Assembly: GCA_964472545.1 (NCBI GenBank)
Contig: CAYYNP010000451.1
Span: 1 to 5,813, forward strand
DNA length: 5,813 bases
Reading direction: 5' to 3'
Origin: CAYYNP01 sp964472545
GTDB lineage: Bacteria; Planctomycetota; Planctomycetia; Pirellulales; Thermoguttaceae
The notes under the pieces are model-generated. The model made no database searches. It saw nothing but the letters and a program-made list of their open reading frames with translations, and was not told where the DNA came from. Position numbers and translations under genes: made by a program. Below, piece by piece: positions 5,788-5,813 of this stretch (position 1 is the stretch's first letter; each line of letters opens with the position of its first letter).

Positions 5788-5813
5788 AAAACCGTGGTCC
5801 AGCTAAGCAACAG

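Overview
This window looks like a chromosomal segment of a GC-rich, Gram-negative planctomycete, probably of the Pirellula type. Four things suggest this. There is an LPS-export ATPase (LptB), so the cell has an outer membrane. There are two unusually long type I signal peptidases, with a Cys4 motif and a large insertion, an architecture I associate with planctomycetes. There is a PEP-CTERM sorting signal. Several starts lack a Shine-Dalgarno sequence. The assignment is inferred from protein features, not from a database search.

All five recognisable genes lie on the minus strand, so transcription runs from the right end to the left. In transcription order they are: a PEP-CTERM protein remnant or 5'-truncated gene (5428-5787); a 175-bp gap with a cluster of hairpins; an exported class I SAM-dependent O-methyltransferase (4560-5252); a 53-bp gap with a GC hairpin; signal peptidase I paralog B (3055-4506); a 196-bp gap that could hold a promoter; signal peptidase I paralog A (1005-2858); a 117-bp gap with a GC hairpin and an 18-bp tandem repeat whose last copy supplies the ribosome binding site of the next gene; lptB (102-887); and a GC-rich inverted repeat at the left edge (1-77). 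No gap reaches 300 bases. I see no rRNA, tRNA, CRISPR array or mobile-element gene.

The common theme is envelope biogenesis. The signal peptidases release exported proteins (such as the O-methyltransferase and PEP-CTERM proteins) from the inner membrane, and LptB powers lipopolysaccharide transport to the outer membrane. The most notable points are the tandem, strongly diverged pair of signal peptidases, each carrying a Cys4 (probably zinc-binding) insertion and a beta-rich, lectin-like insertion between the catalytic lysine and the final conserved box; the tandem repeat built over the lptB ribosome binding site; a methyltransferase with a signal peptide; and a PEP-CTERM gene that appears to have lost its 5' end.
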